A stretch of DNA of 46,178 nucleotides from UBA10364 sp049611965 (lineage in GTDB: Bacteria > Bacteroidota > Bacteroidia > Flavobacteriales > Schleiferiaceae): contig JBMZBC010000014.1 of NCBI GenBank assembly GCA_049611965.1, positions 1 to 46,178 on the forward strand, read 5' to 3'. Positions 1-7,425 of the stretch are shown here, piece after piece (the stretch's first letter is position 1; the number at the start of each line of letters is the position of its first letter). The notes below the pieces were generated by a model that was not told the DNA's origin, did not search any database, and worked only from the letters and a program-made list of their open reading frames with translations. A program made the translations under genes and the position numbers.

Positions 1-2
1 TT

Positions 3-53
3 TCGGGAAGCTCGTTTGGCATCTCTTTCACCTACGTTGTACCTGCTAAATAA
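3..53 (+). CDS. Possible 3' end of an upstream gene (partial)
   Basis: The third forward frame is open from the window edge and ends at a TAA directly before the CotH start codon. The readable residues end in SFGISFTYVVPAK. An aromatic and hydrophobic alternation like this is common at the C terminus of outer-membrane beta-barrel proteins, but 16 residues are too few to assign a family. The other two frames also end near here, so the reading is tentative and rests on the natural-looking end and the zero-gap junction with the next gene. Confidence 0.35.
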   Translation, partial: SGSSFGISFTYVVPAK

Positions 54-1460
54 ATGAAACACCCCTTCCTCGTTCTATTAGCCCTACTACCCACCTTATT
101 ACTGGGCCAATCCTTTGTGCACCCAGAGAACAACGAGGCATTCTTACAGGACGAAGTCGCAGAAATACACATCACCGTGTCGGCTGCCGATCTAAGCACA
201 CTTTTGGGCGACAGTCTCTTTACCGACCATCACTTTCCAGCAGTTTTCCGCTACCATAGCGCCAATTTTTCAGATACCCTTCAGAGCGTAGGATTTAGGG
301 TCCGCGGAAACACCTCTAGAAATGCCAAAAAGAAAGGCTTTAAAGTTTCTTTCAACGAATATGTGCAAGGTCAAAAATTCAAGGGCATTGAAAAAATGAA
401 CTTGATAGGCCAGCACAATGACCCTTCCTTATTGCGCTACTGGACAAGCCTGCATCTTCTGGAGCGGTACGGACTAATTGCTTCGAGAACAAGCTTTGTG
501 AAGCTCTACCTCAATGGGGAATACCGTGGTCTTTACCTGAATGTTGAACATATTGACGATGAGTTTCTCCAAAAAAGATTCATTGATGATGACGGCGGCA
601 ACCTCTACAAAGCCAGCTGGGGCGCGGACCTGAATTACTGGGGGAGCGATGCGTCTTCCTACCGAAGTGTTTACGAACTCAAGACTAATAAATCGGAAGC
701 AGATTACAGCGCGTTTATTCTCTTTTTAGACTCTTTAAACAACATCAGCGACAGCGACTTTCCGTGTTATATGGAACGCAATTTTGAGGTGAAGGATTAT
801 CTGAAGACGCTTGCGGTAGAAATTATCATTGGCCACTGGGACGGATATTCCTTTAATAAAAACAACTTCTACCTCTACCGACAGCCTTCCAACGGCAAAT
901 TTGTGTTTATAGAATATGATCTTGACAATACGTTCGGTATCGATTGGTTTGGGATCGATTGGGCTAATAGAAACCTGAACAATTGGCACGAAAGTAACCG
1001 TCCACTCGTTGAGCGCTTGCTCGATGTTCCCTATTACAAAGATGTCTTTAATGCCTATCTCGACACCCTGTTAACAGACCTCGATACCTCTTCATTAGGG
1101 ACTGTTCTAGAAAACAAGCAAGACCTTATCAAAGGTGCCGTGCTCTCCGATACTTACTACCGCAAGGATTATGGATTTCAGTATGCCGATTTTCTTGCTG
1201 CCCTTGATAATAGCTACGGCGCACATGTGAAAACTGGATTGCTCGAGTACCTTGATGAGCGAATTACTAGCGGTCAAGGACAGATACAATGGATCGGAAA
1301 CCTCGAGCCGCCCTGCGACGAACTGCCTGTGGAGCCAGAGCGTAACCTCATCAAGATTGTGGATTTCTTAGGTCGCGAAACCAACTATCGCACCGATATT
1401 CCATTGATTTATATTTACGACGACGGCTCTGTAGAAAAGGTGTTCGTTTGGAAAACTTAG
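54..1460 (+). CDS. CotH-like kinase-fold exported protein
   Basis: This is a 468-residue CotH-family protein. CotH proteins have a kinase-like fold; in spore formers they phosphorylate coat proteins, while in Bacteroidota their substrate is unknown. Residues 1-19 form a signal peptide (hydrophobic run ending LLLGQS). Family motifs are visible in order: RGNTSRNAKKKGF at 84-96, LNGEYRGLYLNVEHIDD at 153-169, and the acidic metal-site-like YDLDNTFGIDW at 288-298. The last 38 residues (431-468) contain IVDFLGRET and IYIYDDGSVEK. This tail recurs at the C terminus of Bacteroidota exported proteins and resembles a type IX secretion sorting domain. The stop is followed 2 nt later by the DUF2147 start, so the two genes probably share a transcript. 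Confidence 0.85.
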   Translation: MKHPFLVLLALLPTLLLGQSFVHPENNEAFLQDEVAEIHITVSAADLSTLLGDSLFTDHHFPAVFRYHSANFSDTLQSVGFRVRGNTSRNAKKKGFKVSFNEYVQGQKFKGIEKMNLIGQHNDPSLLRYWTSLHLLERYGLIASRTSFVKLYLNGEYRGLYLNVEHIDDEFLQKRFIDDDGGNLYKASWGADLNYWGSDASSYRSVYELKTNKSEADYSAFILFLDSLNNISDSDFPCYMERNFEVKDYLKTLAVEIIIGHWDGYSFNKNNFYLYRQPSNGKFVFIEYDLDNTFGIDWFGIDWANRNLNNWHESNRPLVERLLDVPYYKDVFNAYLDTLLTDLDTSSLGTVLENKQDLIKGAVLSDTYYRKDYGFQYADFLAALDNSYGAHVKTGLLEYLDERITSGQGQIQWIGNLEPPCDELPVEPERNLIKIVDFLGRETNYRTDIPLIYIYDDGSVEKVFVWKT

Positions 1461-1462
1461 GC

Positions 1463-1807
1463 ATGAGAAAAGCATTTATACTACTTACATTATTCATTTC
1501 CTTGACCGCGTTTAGTCAGAATGATATCGTCGGCATATGGAACACGGAGAAGGAAAACTCCATCGTAGAAATTTACGAGGATAATGGTGAGTTGTTTGGG
1601 AAAATCATCTCATCTGACCGGGCAGAAGTTGTCGGGAAAATCAACCTGAAGAACTTACAAAACAAGGGCGACCACTGGGAAGGCGAACTCTTCGTCTTCA
1701 AAAGAAGAAGCTGGTACGATGCGGCCATACATGAAGAGAACGACACCCTCTACCTGGTAATTTCCATCGGATTCTTTGAAAAGGAAGTAGAGTGGCCTAA
1801 AGGCTAG
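1463..1807 (+). CDS. DUF2147 exported protein
   Basis: This encodes a 114-residue protein with a signal peptide (MRKAFILLTLFISLTAFSQ). The mature part reads IVGIWNTEKENSIVEIYEDNG and GKIISSD, the opening of the DUF2147 (lipocalin-like beta-barrel) domain. An upstream in-frame ATG at 1448 lies inside the CotH gene and would put five polar residues before the signal peptide, so the start at 1463 is preferred. The protein is shorter than the usual 130-150 residues: the region that normally carries paired cysteines is reduced to a basic segment (KRRSW), and the C terminus WPKG fits the end of the domain. Its function is not established. Location is periplasm or outer membrane. Confidence 0.7.
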   Translation: MRKAFILLTLFISLTAFSQNDIVGIWNTEKENSIVEIYEDNGELFGKIISSDRAEVVGKINLKNLQNKGDHWEGELFVFKRRSWYDAAIHEENDTLYLVISIGFFEKEVEWPKG

Positions 1808-1829
1808 CACCACTTCCCTGCCGATTCCC

Positions 1830-1837
1830 TACTTTTG
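1830..1837 (+). promoter_or_regulatory. Candidate -7 box for kdsA
   Basis: TACTTTTG matches the Bacteroidota -7 consensus TAnnTTTG. It lies in the short gap after the DUF2147 gene and 56 nt before the kdsA ATG. No TTG is seen 17-23 nt upstream, so this is a half-supported promoter. Confidence 0.45.
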
Positions 1838-1893
1838 ATACGCATTAAAGAATACGGACGTTGTATTCTTGGCGAAACCCACGAGAGCACATC

Positions 1894-2640
1894 ATGAAAA
1901 TCATTGCTGGACCCTGTGTTATTGAAAGTATGGACTTGCTGCGCGAAGTTGCAGCAGAATTGGCCCGTATAAAAAAAGAGCTGGATGTAGAGATTTACTT
2001 TAAAGCCAGCTTTGATAAAGCCAATCGTACGTCTTTAACTAGTTTTCGTGGACCGGGTATAGAAGAAGGTATTGCCATGCTGGAAACCATTCGAGATGAA
2101 TTTGGACTGCCCATCACCACCGACTTTCACACTCCGCAGCAGATTGCCAGCTACGGACACCGCGTCGATATCATTCAGATTCCCGCGTTCCTATGCCGTC
2201 AAACCGACATGCTTCTTGAAGCCGGAAAGACGGGCAAGATTGTCAATATCAAGAAAGCACAGTTTCTCAATGCAGAGAAAATGAAGTTCGCCGTTAATAA
2301 GGTGAAATCTACCGGCAACCAGCAGGTTTGGCTCACTGAACGCGGTACACTTTTCGGACCGAGTGAGCTTGTGGTAGACTTCCGCAACCTCCAAAAGTTA
2401 GGGACACTCACTGATCATGTCGTCATGGACTGTACCCACAGTGCGCAGGAGACCGGCAGCAACGATGGAACCACCGGAGGCAACCGCGCCTATGTGCCTT
2501 ATTTTGCCAAGACCGCAAAACTGTGGGGCGCTAATGTGTTCTTCTTAGAAACGCACCCACGCCCTGATGAAGGCCTTTCAGACGGTCCAAATATGCTGGC
2601 ATTAAACGATTTAGAAGCCTTAGTAAAGGATTTAATCTAG
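1894..2640 (+). CDS. kdsA: 3-deoxy-8-phosphooctulonate synthase
   Basis: KdsA condenses arabinose-5-phosphate with phosphoenolpyruvate to form Kdo-8-phosphate, the precursor of the Kdo sugar in the lipopolysaccharide core. The 248-residue protein starts MKIIAGPCVIES; an in-frame TTG at 1861 is rejected because family members start close to this motif. KASFDKANR at 37-45 is the signature PEP/A5P-binding stretch. The enzyme looks like the metal-dependent class: Cys8, His182, Glu219 and Asp230 line up with the Aquifex metal ligands Cys11, His185, Glu222 and Asp233 at a constant offset, whereas the E. coli class has Asn at the first position. kdsD, which makes its substrate, follows after 4 nt, so the pair is a functional operon for Kdo supply. 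Confidence 0.97.
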   Translation: MKIIAGPCVIESMDLLREVAAELARIKKELDVEIYFKASFDKANRTSLTSFRGPGIEEGIAMLETIRDEFGLPITTDFHTPQQIASYGHRVDIIQIPAFLCRQTDMLLEAGKTGKIVNIKKAQFLNAEKMKFAVNKVKSTGNQQVWLTERGTLFGPSELVVDFRNLQKLGTLTDHVVMDCTHSAQETGSNDGTTGGNRAYVPYFAKTAKLWGANVFFLETHPRPDEGLSDGPNMLALNDLEALVKDLI

Positions 2641-2644
2641 AGCC

Positions 2645-3580
2645 ATGAGCATCAACAACAGAACCATAGCGTCCATTGAAGCTCAGGCAAAATCTATCCT
2701 GGATTTAGCACAGCACGATACCAACGACTACGAGTTGGCGGTAGAATTAATCATGGGATGCAAAGGGAAGCTCATCTTTACGGGCATGGGTAAGAGCGGC
2801 ATCATTGCACGCAAGCTTGCTGCCACCTTCTCCTCAACGGGTGTGCCTTCTTTCTTTGTCCATCCAGGTGAGGCCTATCACGGCGACCTTGGGATGATAG
2901 AGGCGGATGATGTACTGTTCGCATTTTCAAATTCAGGGGAAACGGCAGAGCTCATCAACCTCTTAAAATACAGCAGATCCAAGAGCGTCATTGGGATGTC
3001 CAACGACCGCAACAGCACCCTGGCGAGTTATTCTAAGGTGCACCTTGAGTGTAAGGTGGATAAGGAGATTTGCCCACTGAATTTAGCACCTACAACAAGC
3101 ACCACCGCTGCCCTAGTGATTGGCGATGCCATCTGCGCTACCGTCATGGAGCTGTCGGGTTTCTCGGAAGAAGAGTTCGCTGCACTACACCCTGGGGGAA
3201 CCTTGGGCAAGAGTTTACTGACCAAGGCCAAAGATCTCATGATTACTGAGGTTCCATTCGTTAAACCCACAGATTCATTGCAGGAAGTACTCCTGAAAAT
3301 TTCTGAAGGTCGTCTAGGGCTTGCTTGCATTGGGAGCAGAAATGACGTGTTGGGAATAATTACCGATGGAGATATTCGCCGAGCCATGGAAAATGCTAAA
3401 GATTCCGGCAATCTTGTGGCCGAGCAAATGGGCTCAAAAAATCCAATATTCATTGAACCTCAAACAGGGCTTCACGAGATGGATCAATTGTTCCGTGAAA
3501 AAAAGATTGTTTCTGTACTGGTAGGCTCACCGAATAAACTAAAAGGTGTAGTCCAATTCTACGATATCCACAACGGGTAA
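2645..3580 (+). CDS. kdsD: Arabinose-5-phosphate isomerase (KpsF/GutQ family)
   Basis: This enzyme converts ribulose-5-phosphate to arabinose-5-phosphate for the KdsA reaction. The 311-residue protein has the standard layout: an N-terminal SIS sugar-isomerase domain (about 40-165) with GMGKSGIIARKLAATF at 47-62, SNSGET at 95-100 and TTSTTAALVIGD at 150-161; HPGGTLGK at 182-189; and two CBS domains (about 198-250 and 255-310). The start is the first ATG after the kdsA stop. Coupling to kdsA makes the Kdo role more likely than GutQ-like sugar-alcohol metabolism. A loose inverted repeat (GTAAAC at 3577, GTTTAC at 3600) follows the stop without a clear T tract. Confidence 0.95.
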   Translation: MSINNRTIASIEAQAKSILDLAQHDTNDYELAVELIMGCKGKLIFTGMGKSGIIARKLAATFSSTGVPSFFVHPGEAYHGDLGMIEADDVLFAFSNSGETAELINLLKYSRSKSVIGMSNDRNSTLASYSKVHLECKVDKEICPLNLAPTTSTTAALVIGDAICATVMELSGFSEEEFAALHPGGTLGKSLLTKAKDLMITEVPFVKPTDSLQEVLLKISEGRLGLACIGSRNDVLGIITDGDIRRAMENAKDSGNLVAEQMGSKNPIFIEPQTGLHEMDQLFREKKIVSVLVGSPNKLKGVVQFYDIHNG

Positions 3581-3631
3581 ACTTATTCGAATTCTAGCGG
3601 TTTACTCTTTACACCCTTAAGAGAAACTGCT

Positions 3632-4867
3632 ATGGAATCGAAAGAAACCATATACATTGTTGGCGCCGGTATTAGCGGTCTCATTGCTGCCTTTGAACTT
3701 GAAAAGGCGGGCTATACTCCTATTGTTTTAGAAAAATCTAATAGTGTAGGTGGACGTGTACGCACAGTATCTATAGGCGATCACCACCTAGATATCGGTT
3801 TTCAGGTATTGCTCGACGGCTACCCGATGGCAAAAAAATACCTGGACTATGATGCACTTGATCTTCGACGCTTGGCCTCAGGGGCACAGATTTATGTGGA
3901 CGAAAGACGTTATGTGATTGGCGATCCCTTAAGAGATTTCAAAATGCTCATCCCAACCGTCACTGCGAAGATTGGCAGCGTCGGGGATAAAATAAAAGTG
4001 CTGCGTCTCAATGCAAGAATGAAGCGTAAATCCATCGATGAAATCTTTGCTGATAAAGAGGTGACCACCTTAGAGTATCTCAGGAATTTTGGGTTTTCAG
4101 ATGTTATCATTGACCGATTCTTCAAACCCTTTTTTGCGGGCATCTTCTTGGAACCAGAGCTGCGCACCTCAAGCCGCATGTTTGAATTTGTCTACAAGAT
4201 GTTTGGTGAAGGCTATGCCACCATCCCTTCGGCGGGAATAGGTGCCATTAGCGAGCAACTCAAAAACAAACTAAAGACCACTGAGTTCCGTTTTGGGGCG
4301 GAGGTGAGCAACGTTACTAGTGATAAAATCGTTCTAAAGACTGGGGAAGAATTGGGCCATTGTGGCTTGATTGTCACTGCGAATGCTTCTTCGCTTATCT
4401 CTAATATGCAAGGACAGGGTACGGATTGGAAATCGTGCATGTGCCTGTATTTTGAAATTGGGAGCTCCAACCTACCTAAAGAAACGATTGGACTAGTTGC
4501 CGACCCCGAAAAACTCGTCAATAATCTCTACGGCTATACCGATGCTAAAGGTCGACAGATACTTTCAGCGACAGTCTTAGAGTTCAACAGTAAGAGCGAA
4601 AAAGAAATTACTGCGAAGGTTGAAGATGAGATACGCGAATACTGCGGTGTTGGCGACATAACACATATCGGCAACTTCCACATTGAACAGGCCCTTCCTG
4701 ATCTGAGTAATCTGAAAATGACCGCAGAACCGAGTGAAAGTATGCTCATGGAAAATGTATTTCTTGCCGGAGATGTGCTGTACAATGGCTCCTTAAATGC
4801 TGCGATGGAAAGCGGCCGATTAGCCGCGCATGGATTGCTCGAAAAGAAAACTGGAATACTCATTTAA
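3632..4867 (+). CDS. FAD-dependent amine-oxidase-like flavoprotein
   Basis: This is a 411-residue flavoprotein of the NAD(P)/FAD-dependent oxidoreductase superfamily (amine oxidase / protoporphyrinogen oxidase / phytoene desaturase-like). The N-terminal Rossmann motif is VGAGISGLIAAFELEKAG (10-27), followed by the FAD-ribose acidic residue and GG motif in LEKSNSVGGRVRT (33-45). Near the C terminus, VFLAGDVLYNGSLNAAMESG (about 373-392) is the second FAD-contact region of this superfamily. There is no signal peptide, so it is probably cytoplasmic. The substrate cannot be read from the sequence; hemG/hemY-type protoporphyrinogen oxidase or carotenoid enzymes are possible but no pathway neighbours support either. 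A small membrane protein follows after 10 nt. Confidence 0.8.
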   Translation: MESKETIYIVGAGISGLIAAFELEKAGYTPIVLEKSNSVGGRVRTVSIGDHHLDIGFQVLLDGYPMAKKYLDYDALDLRRLASGAQIYVDERRYVIGDPLRDFKMLIPTVTAKIGSVGDKIKVLRLNARMKRKSIDEIFADKEVTTLEYLRNFGFSDVIIDRFFKPFFAGIFLEPELRTSSRMFEFVYKMFGEGYATIPSAGIGAISEQLKNKLKTTEFRFGAEVSNVTSDKIVLKTGEELGHCGLIVTANASSLISNMQGQGTDWKSCMCLYFEIGSSNLPKETIGLVADPEKLVNNLYGYTDAKGRQILSATVLEFNSKSEKEITAKVEDEIREYCGVGDITHIGNFHIEQALPDLSNLKMTAEPSESMLMENVFLAGDVLYNGSLNAAMESGRLAAHGLLEKKTGILI

Positions 4868-4877
4868 ACCCACCGCT

Positions 4878-5249
4878 ATGGAAGGATTATATTTCATTTA
4901 TATCACCAATATCCTGCTCGCAGGATGGATAAGCATCAGCTGCCTCGCAACACCAAAACGAGCGGCCATCTCCGTTTTCTCAAATTCCCTCGTGCAAACA
5001 GAAGCAATCAAAACCGTTGGAGGAATATGGTTCGCCGTATTGAGCTTGTCGGCTCTGGGATTGTTCTTTCCTACACAGCTCATCGTTCTTCTCGCCTTCC
5101 AGCTCCTGTACAAAGGCTCGTGGCTTTTCGCTGTGGCCCTTCCCGCTCTTCGAGAAAATAAACCGTTCCCAAAAGCAATGGCCGTATCGTTCCTTTTCTG
5201 GATTGCCTCACTGCCTTTTATTTTTCCTTGGCAGAATCTTTTGGGATAA
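4878..5249 (+). CDS. Small integral membrane protein, function unknown
   Basis: This encodes 123 residues starting MEGLYFIYITNILLAGWIS. I do not recognise a named family. About four hydrophobic segments are visible: 3-19, about 46-64, about 64-85 (FFPTQLIVLLAFQLLYKGS) and about 97-117 (AMAVSFLFWIASLPFIFPW). An in-frame start at 4830 would overlap the flavoprotein gene by 38 nt and add a charged leader, so the ATG at 4878 is preferred. The 10-nt gap behind the flavoprotein suggests co-expression, and a membrane partner is possible, but this is inference. Confidence 0.65.
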   Translation: MEGLYFIYITNILLAGWISISCLATPKRAAISVFSNSLVQTEAIKTVGGIWFAVLSLSALGLFFPTQLIVLLAFQLLYKGSWLFAVALPALRENKPFPKAMAVSFLFWIASLPFIFPWQNLLG

Positions 5250-5273
5250 ACTTTTTGCATTGGGTTAAAACCG

Positions 5274-5283
5274 TATCTTTTTG
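5274..5283 (+). promoter_or_regulatory. Weak candidate promoter for the DUF2200 gene
   Basis: TATCTTTTTG resembles the TAnnTTTG box with two extra bases, and TTG triplets lie 16-20 nt upstream in the AT-rich gap. The DUF2200 ATG is 20 nt downstream. The spacing is not ideal, so this is only suggestive. Confidence 0.3.
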
Positions 5284-5303
5284 CGGTAAAACTCTAAAAC
5301 GCC

Positions 5304-5669
5304 ATGGCCACCACTCCTGAACACGATGCCCGCGTCGCTGCACTGACCTTTGCAAGTGTATATCCTCACTACGTCACTAAGATCCAAAAGAAAGGACGCA
5401 GTCTAGACGAACTGCACCAAGTGCTTCACTGGCTTACAGGTTTTGACGAAGACCAACTCAGAGAGATGATTGATCGCAAAGTCACCTTCAAGGAATTCTT
5501 TGAGGAGGCCACTGTGCATCCCAATGCCTCTTTAATCACCGGCAGCATCTGTGGGTACAAAATCCAAGAAATTGAAACCAAGCTGACGCGTGAATGCCGC
5601 TATTTGGACAAGCTCGTAGACGAGTTAGCCAAAGGCAAGAAAATGGAAAAAATCCTTATAACTCAATAA
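5304..5669 (+). CDS. DUF2200 family protein
   Basis: This 121-residue protein matches the DUF2200 family closely. Family-typical stretches are FASVYPHYVTKIQKKGR (18-34), LHWLTGFDEDQL (41-52), FEEATVHPNASLITGSICG (about 65-84) and YLDKLVDELAKGKKMEKIL near the C terminus. DUF2200 proteins are small, soluble and of unknown biochemical function; they are widespread in bacteria as single-domain proteins. The length fits the family, so the gene is complete. A DUF5362 gene follows 9 nt downstream and may be co-transcribed, but the pairing gives no functional clue. Confidence 0.85.
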   Translation: MATTPEHDARVAALTFASVYPHYVTKIQKKGRSLDELHQVLHWLTGFDEDQLREMIDRKVTFKEFFEEATVHPNASLITGSICGYKIQEIETKLTRECRYLDKLVDELAKGKKMEKILITQ

Positions 5670-5678
5670 ACACTCTAT

Positions 5679-6125
5679 ATGGAAACTGAAAACACACCGA
5701 ACCAGCAACCAAAACAAGAATTAACCATTACAGATATGGCGGCAGGCTATATCAACGAAACCAGAAAATGGGCCCAGTTCCTAGCCATCCTCGGCTTTAT
5801 TGGAGCGGGATTAATTGCCATCATGGCCATTTTCGCCGGTTCCATGTTCTCAGGAATGATAGGCGCCGGAGGGATTGCGTTTACTATACTTTACCTACTG
5901 ATGGCGCTCCTGTATTTCTTCCCTTCACTGTACCTGTTTAGGTTTAGCGAAAAGTCAAATAGAGCACTCTATAAAAAGGATTCGGATGAACTCGAAGCAG
6001 CCATGAGTAACCTAAAATCAACCTTTAAATTTTATGGTGTTACAGCGATTGTATTTATCAGCCTGTATCTACTGTTCTTCATCTTTGCCGGTGTTGGCGC
6101 TGGGATGGGCATGTTCGTCGACTAA
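5679..6125 (+). CDS. DUF5362 family membrane protein
   Basis: This is a 148-residue membrane protein resembling the DUF5362 family found in Bacteroidota. A polar N-terminal stretch (1-30) is followed by glycine-rich membrane segments at about 34-60, about 65-90 (IAFTILYLLMALLYFFPSLY) and 120-147 (VIFISLYLL-type). Between the second and third segments lies a soluble stretch with FRFSEKSNRALYKKDSDELE, the most conserved-looking part. The function is unknown. The 3' end overlaps the convergent small gene on the minus strand by 4 nt, so there is no room for a terminator between them. Confidence 0.7.
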   Translation: METENTPNQQPKQELTITDMAAGYINETRKWAQFLAILGFIGAGLIAIMAIFAGSMFSGMIGAGGIAFTILYLLMALLYFFPSLYLFRFSEKSNRALYKKDSDELEAAMSNLKSTFKFYGVTAIVFISLYLLFFIFAGVGAGMGMFVD

Positions 6126-6325
6126 ACTGCCTGGTTCTGATCTTCCGGGGTGAAACCCTCGTAATTTTCTTTGAAATGCTTGAGAAGCGTCCTTCCGTAA
6201 TGACGGTTGCGACGCTTCGCTTTTTTCTTGTTAGCTCTTTTGCCTGTGCGCTTGTCCTTCACGATATCATCAAGGTCTTTGGCTTGATCGATTTTTTCAA
6301 AATCCTGAATCTGGGTGCGTTTCAT
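6122..6325 (-). CDS. Small highly basic conserved-looking protein
   Basis: This 67-residue protein is very rich in Lys and Arg in its centre (DKRTGKRANKKKAKRRNRHYG) with acidic ends. I do not recognise a characterised family; proteins with a KRTGKRA..KKxxRRNRHY core occur as hypothetical proteins in Flavobacteriales, by my recollection. The composition suggests nucleic acid or ribosome binding (inference). It is taken as real because it fills the convergent gap between the DUF5362 gene and the menB promoter region, has a plausible ATG, and has a non-random composition. It would be transcribed divergently from menB. Confidence 0.6.
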   Translation of the reverse strand: MKRTQIQDFEKIDQAKDLDDIVKDKRTGKRANKKKAKRRNRHYGRTLLKHFKENYEGFTPEDQNQAV

Positions 6326-6356
6326 TTCAAATATTCTGCTATCAACTATTACATAG

Positions 6357-6364
6357 TACCTTTG
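6357..6364 (+). promoter_or_regulatory. Candidate -7 box for menB
   Basis: TACCTTTG is an exact TAnnTTTG match located 33 nt before the menB ATG, in the divergent gap between the small basic gene and menB. No clear TTG is present at the -33 position. Confidence 0.5.
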
Positions 6365-6397
6365 TTAATGTTCATACACACCTAAAAGAATTGGACC

Positions 6398-7240
6398 ATG
6401 GCCCAACTAGAATGGCAAACCGTCAAGGAATACGAGGAAATCACATTTAAGCAGCTTAACGGCGTCGCACGCATTGCGTTCAACCGTCCTGAGGTGCGCA
6501 ACGCATTTACTCCAAAGACCGTAGACGAGCTTTGGGAGGCACTCATCCTGTGCCACGAGAGCCAAGAGATCGGTGTTGTGCTTATTACTGGTGAGGGACC
6601 GTCGCCGAAAGACGGCGGCTGGGCATTCTGCTCCGGCGGTGACCAACGCGTTCGTTCAACCACTGGATATAAAGGAGAGAACGGCATCAATAGGTTCAAC
6701 ATCCTTGATGTTCAACGTCAGATCCGATTCATGAATAAGGTTGTGATCGCTGTAGTGCCAGGTTGGGCAGTAGGCGGTGGCCACAGTCTTCATGTAGTAT
6801 GTGATATGACCATAGCCTCAAAAGAACACGCCATCTTCAAACAAACTGATGCGGATGTAGCAAGCTTCGACGGCGGATTTGGCTCAGCTTACCTCGCACG
6901 CCAAGTGGGTCAAAAAAGAGCACGCGAGATATTCTTCCTTGGTGCAGAGTACTCTGCTCAAGAAGCCTACGAGATGGGCATGGTAAACAAGGTAGTGCCG
7001 CATGAAGAGCTAGAACAGACAGCTTACGACTGGGCGCAAGAGATTATGACTAAAAGCCCCACAGCCATCAAGATGTTGAAGTTTGGGTTCAACCTTATCG
7101 ATGACGGATTAGTTGGTCAACAAGTTTACGCTGGAGAGGCCACGCGCTTGGCCTACGGTACGGATGAAGCCGTTGAAGGCCGCAATGCTTTCCTAGAAAA
7201 ACGACCTAGAGACTTCTCTAAATTTCCGAAGTTTCCTTAA
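6398..7240 (+). CDS. menB: 1,4-dihydroxy-2-naphthoyl-CoA synthase
   Basis: MenB closes the second ring of the naphthoquinone by converting o-succinylbenzoyl-CoA to 1,4-dihydroxy-2-naphthoyl-CoA in menaquinone biosynthesis. The 280-residue protein is a crotonase-fold enzyme with CSGGDQRVRSTTGY (78-91), WAVGGGHSLHVVCDMTIAS (123-141) and QTDADVASFDGGFGSAYLAR (149-168). The Asp in QTD (Asp151) places it in the type II group, where a side-chain carboxylate replaces the bicarbonate needed by type I enzymes such as that of E. coli (QTG). The C terminus EGRNAFLEKRPRDFSKFPKFP-like region is also typical. No other men gene is in the window, so this gene stands alone. Menaquinone would serve the SdhCAB complex encoded further right. 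Confidence 0.97.
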   Translation: MAQLEWQTVKEYEEITFKQLNGVARIAFNRPEVRNAFTPKTVDELWEALILCHESQEIGVVLITGEGPSPKDGGWAFCSGGDQRVRSTTGYKGENGINRFNILDVQRQIRFMNKVVIAVVPGWAVGGGHSLHVVCDMTIASKEHAIFKQTDADVASFDGGFGSAYLARQVGQKRAREIFFLGAEYSAQEAYEMGMVNKVVPHEELEQTAYDWAQEIMTKSPTAIKMLKFGFNLIDDGLVGQQVYAGEATRLAYGTDEAVEGRNAFLEKRPRDFSKFPKFP

Positions 7241-7261
7241 TGTGTCATCAAGACACATTAA
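7237..7261 (+). terminator. Stem-loop at the end of menB
   Basis: TTAATGTGTC (7237-7246) and GACACATTAA (7252-7261) form a perfect 10-bp stem with a 5-nt loop; the menB stop codon lies in the left arm. What follows (TAAAAGTTCTTAT) is only moderately T-rich, so this may be a weak terminator, an mRNA 3'-end stabiliser or a protein-binding palindrome. Confidence 0.5.
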
Positions 7262-7272
7262 TAAAAGTTCTT

Positions 7273-7330
7273 ATCTTAGGCAAACCAAGCACCTAACCCC
7301 TGCTTAGTGCTCCGTATACTAACCTAAGAT
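7273..7330. repeat. Nested inverted repeats before the Nudix-derived regulator
   Basis: In the 185-nt gap between menB and the regulator gene, ATCTTAGG (7273-7280) is the exact reverse complement of CCTAAGAT (7323-7330). Inside it, AGCAC+TAA (7288-7296, with one bulged C) pairs with TTA+GTGCT (7304-7311). The rest of the gap is AT-rich and holds further short repeats (TTCATGAA; AATTCA/TGAATT) and a near-consensus -7 box TATATTTA at 7415 just before the ATG. It could be a folded leader RNA or a compound operator. Confidence 0.5.
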
Positions 7331-7425
7331 TCCAAAAAAAATTCATGAACAATTCTTCTGGGCTAAATTCAACTAATTAACGCTGAATTAAGTAGTGACT
7401 AACCGCCACAAACGTATATTTAAGC

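Noticed and set aside
3577..3605. Inverted repeat GTAAAC/GTTTAC after kdsD
   Set aside because: Six base pairs with a 17-nt loop and no clear T tract; not enough for a terminator call.
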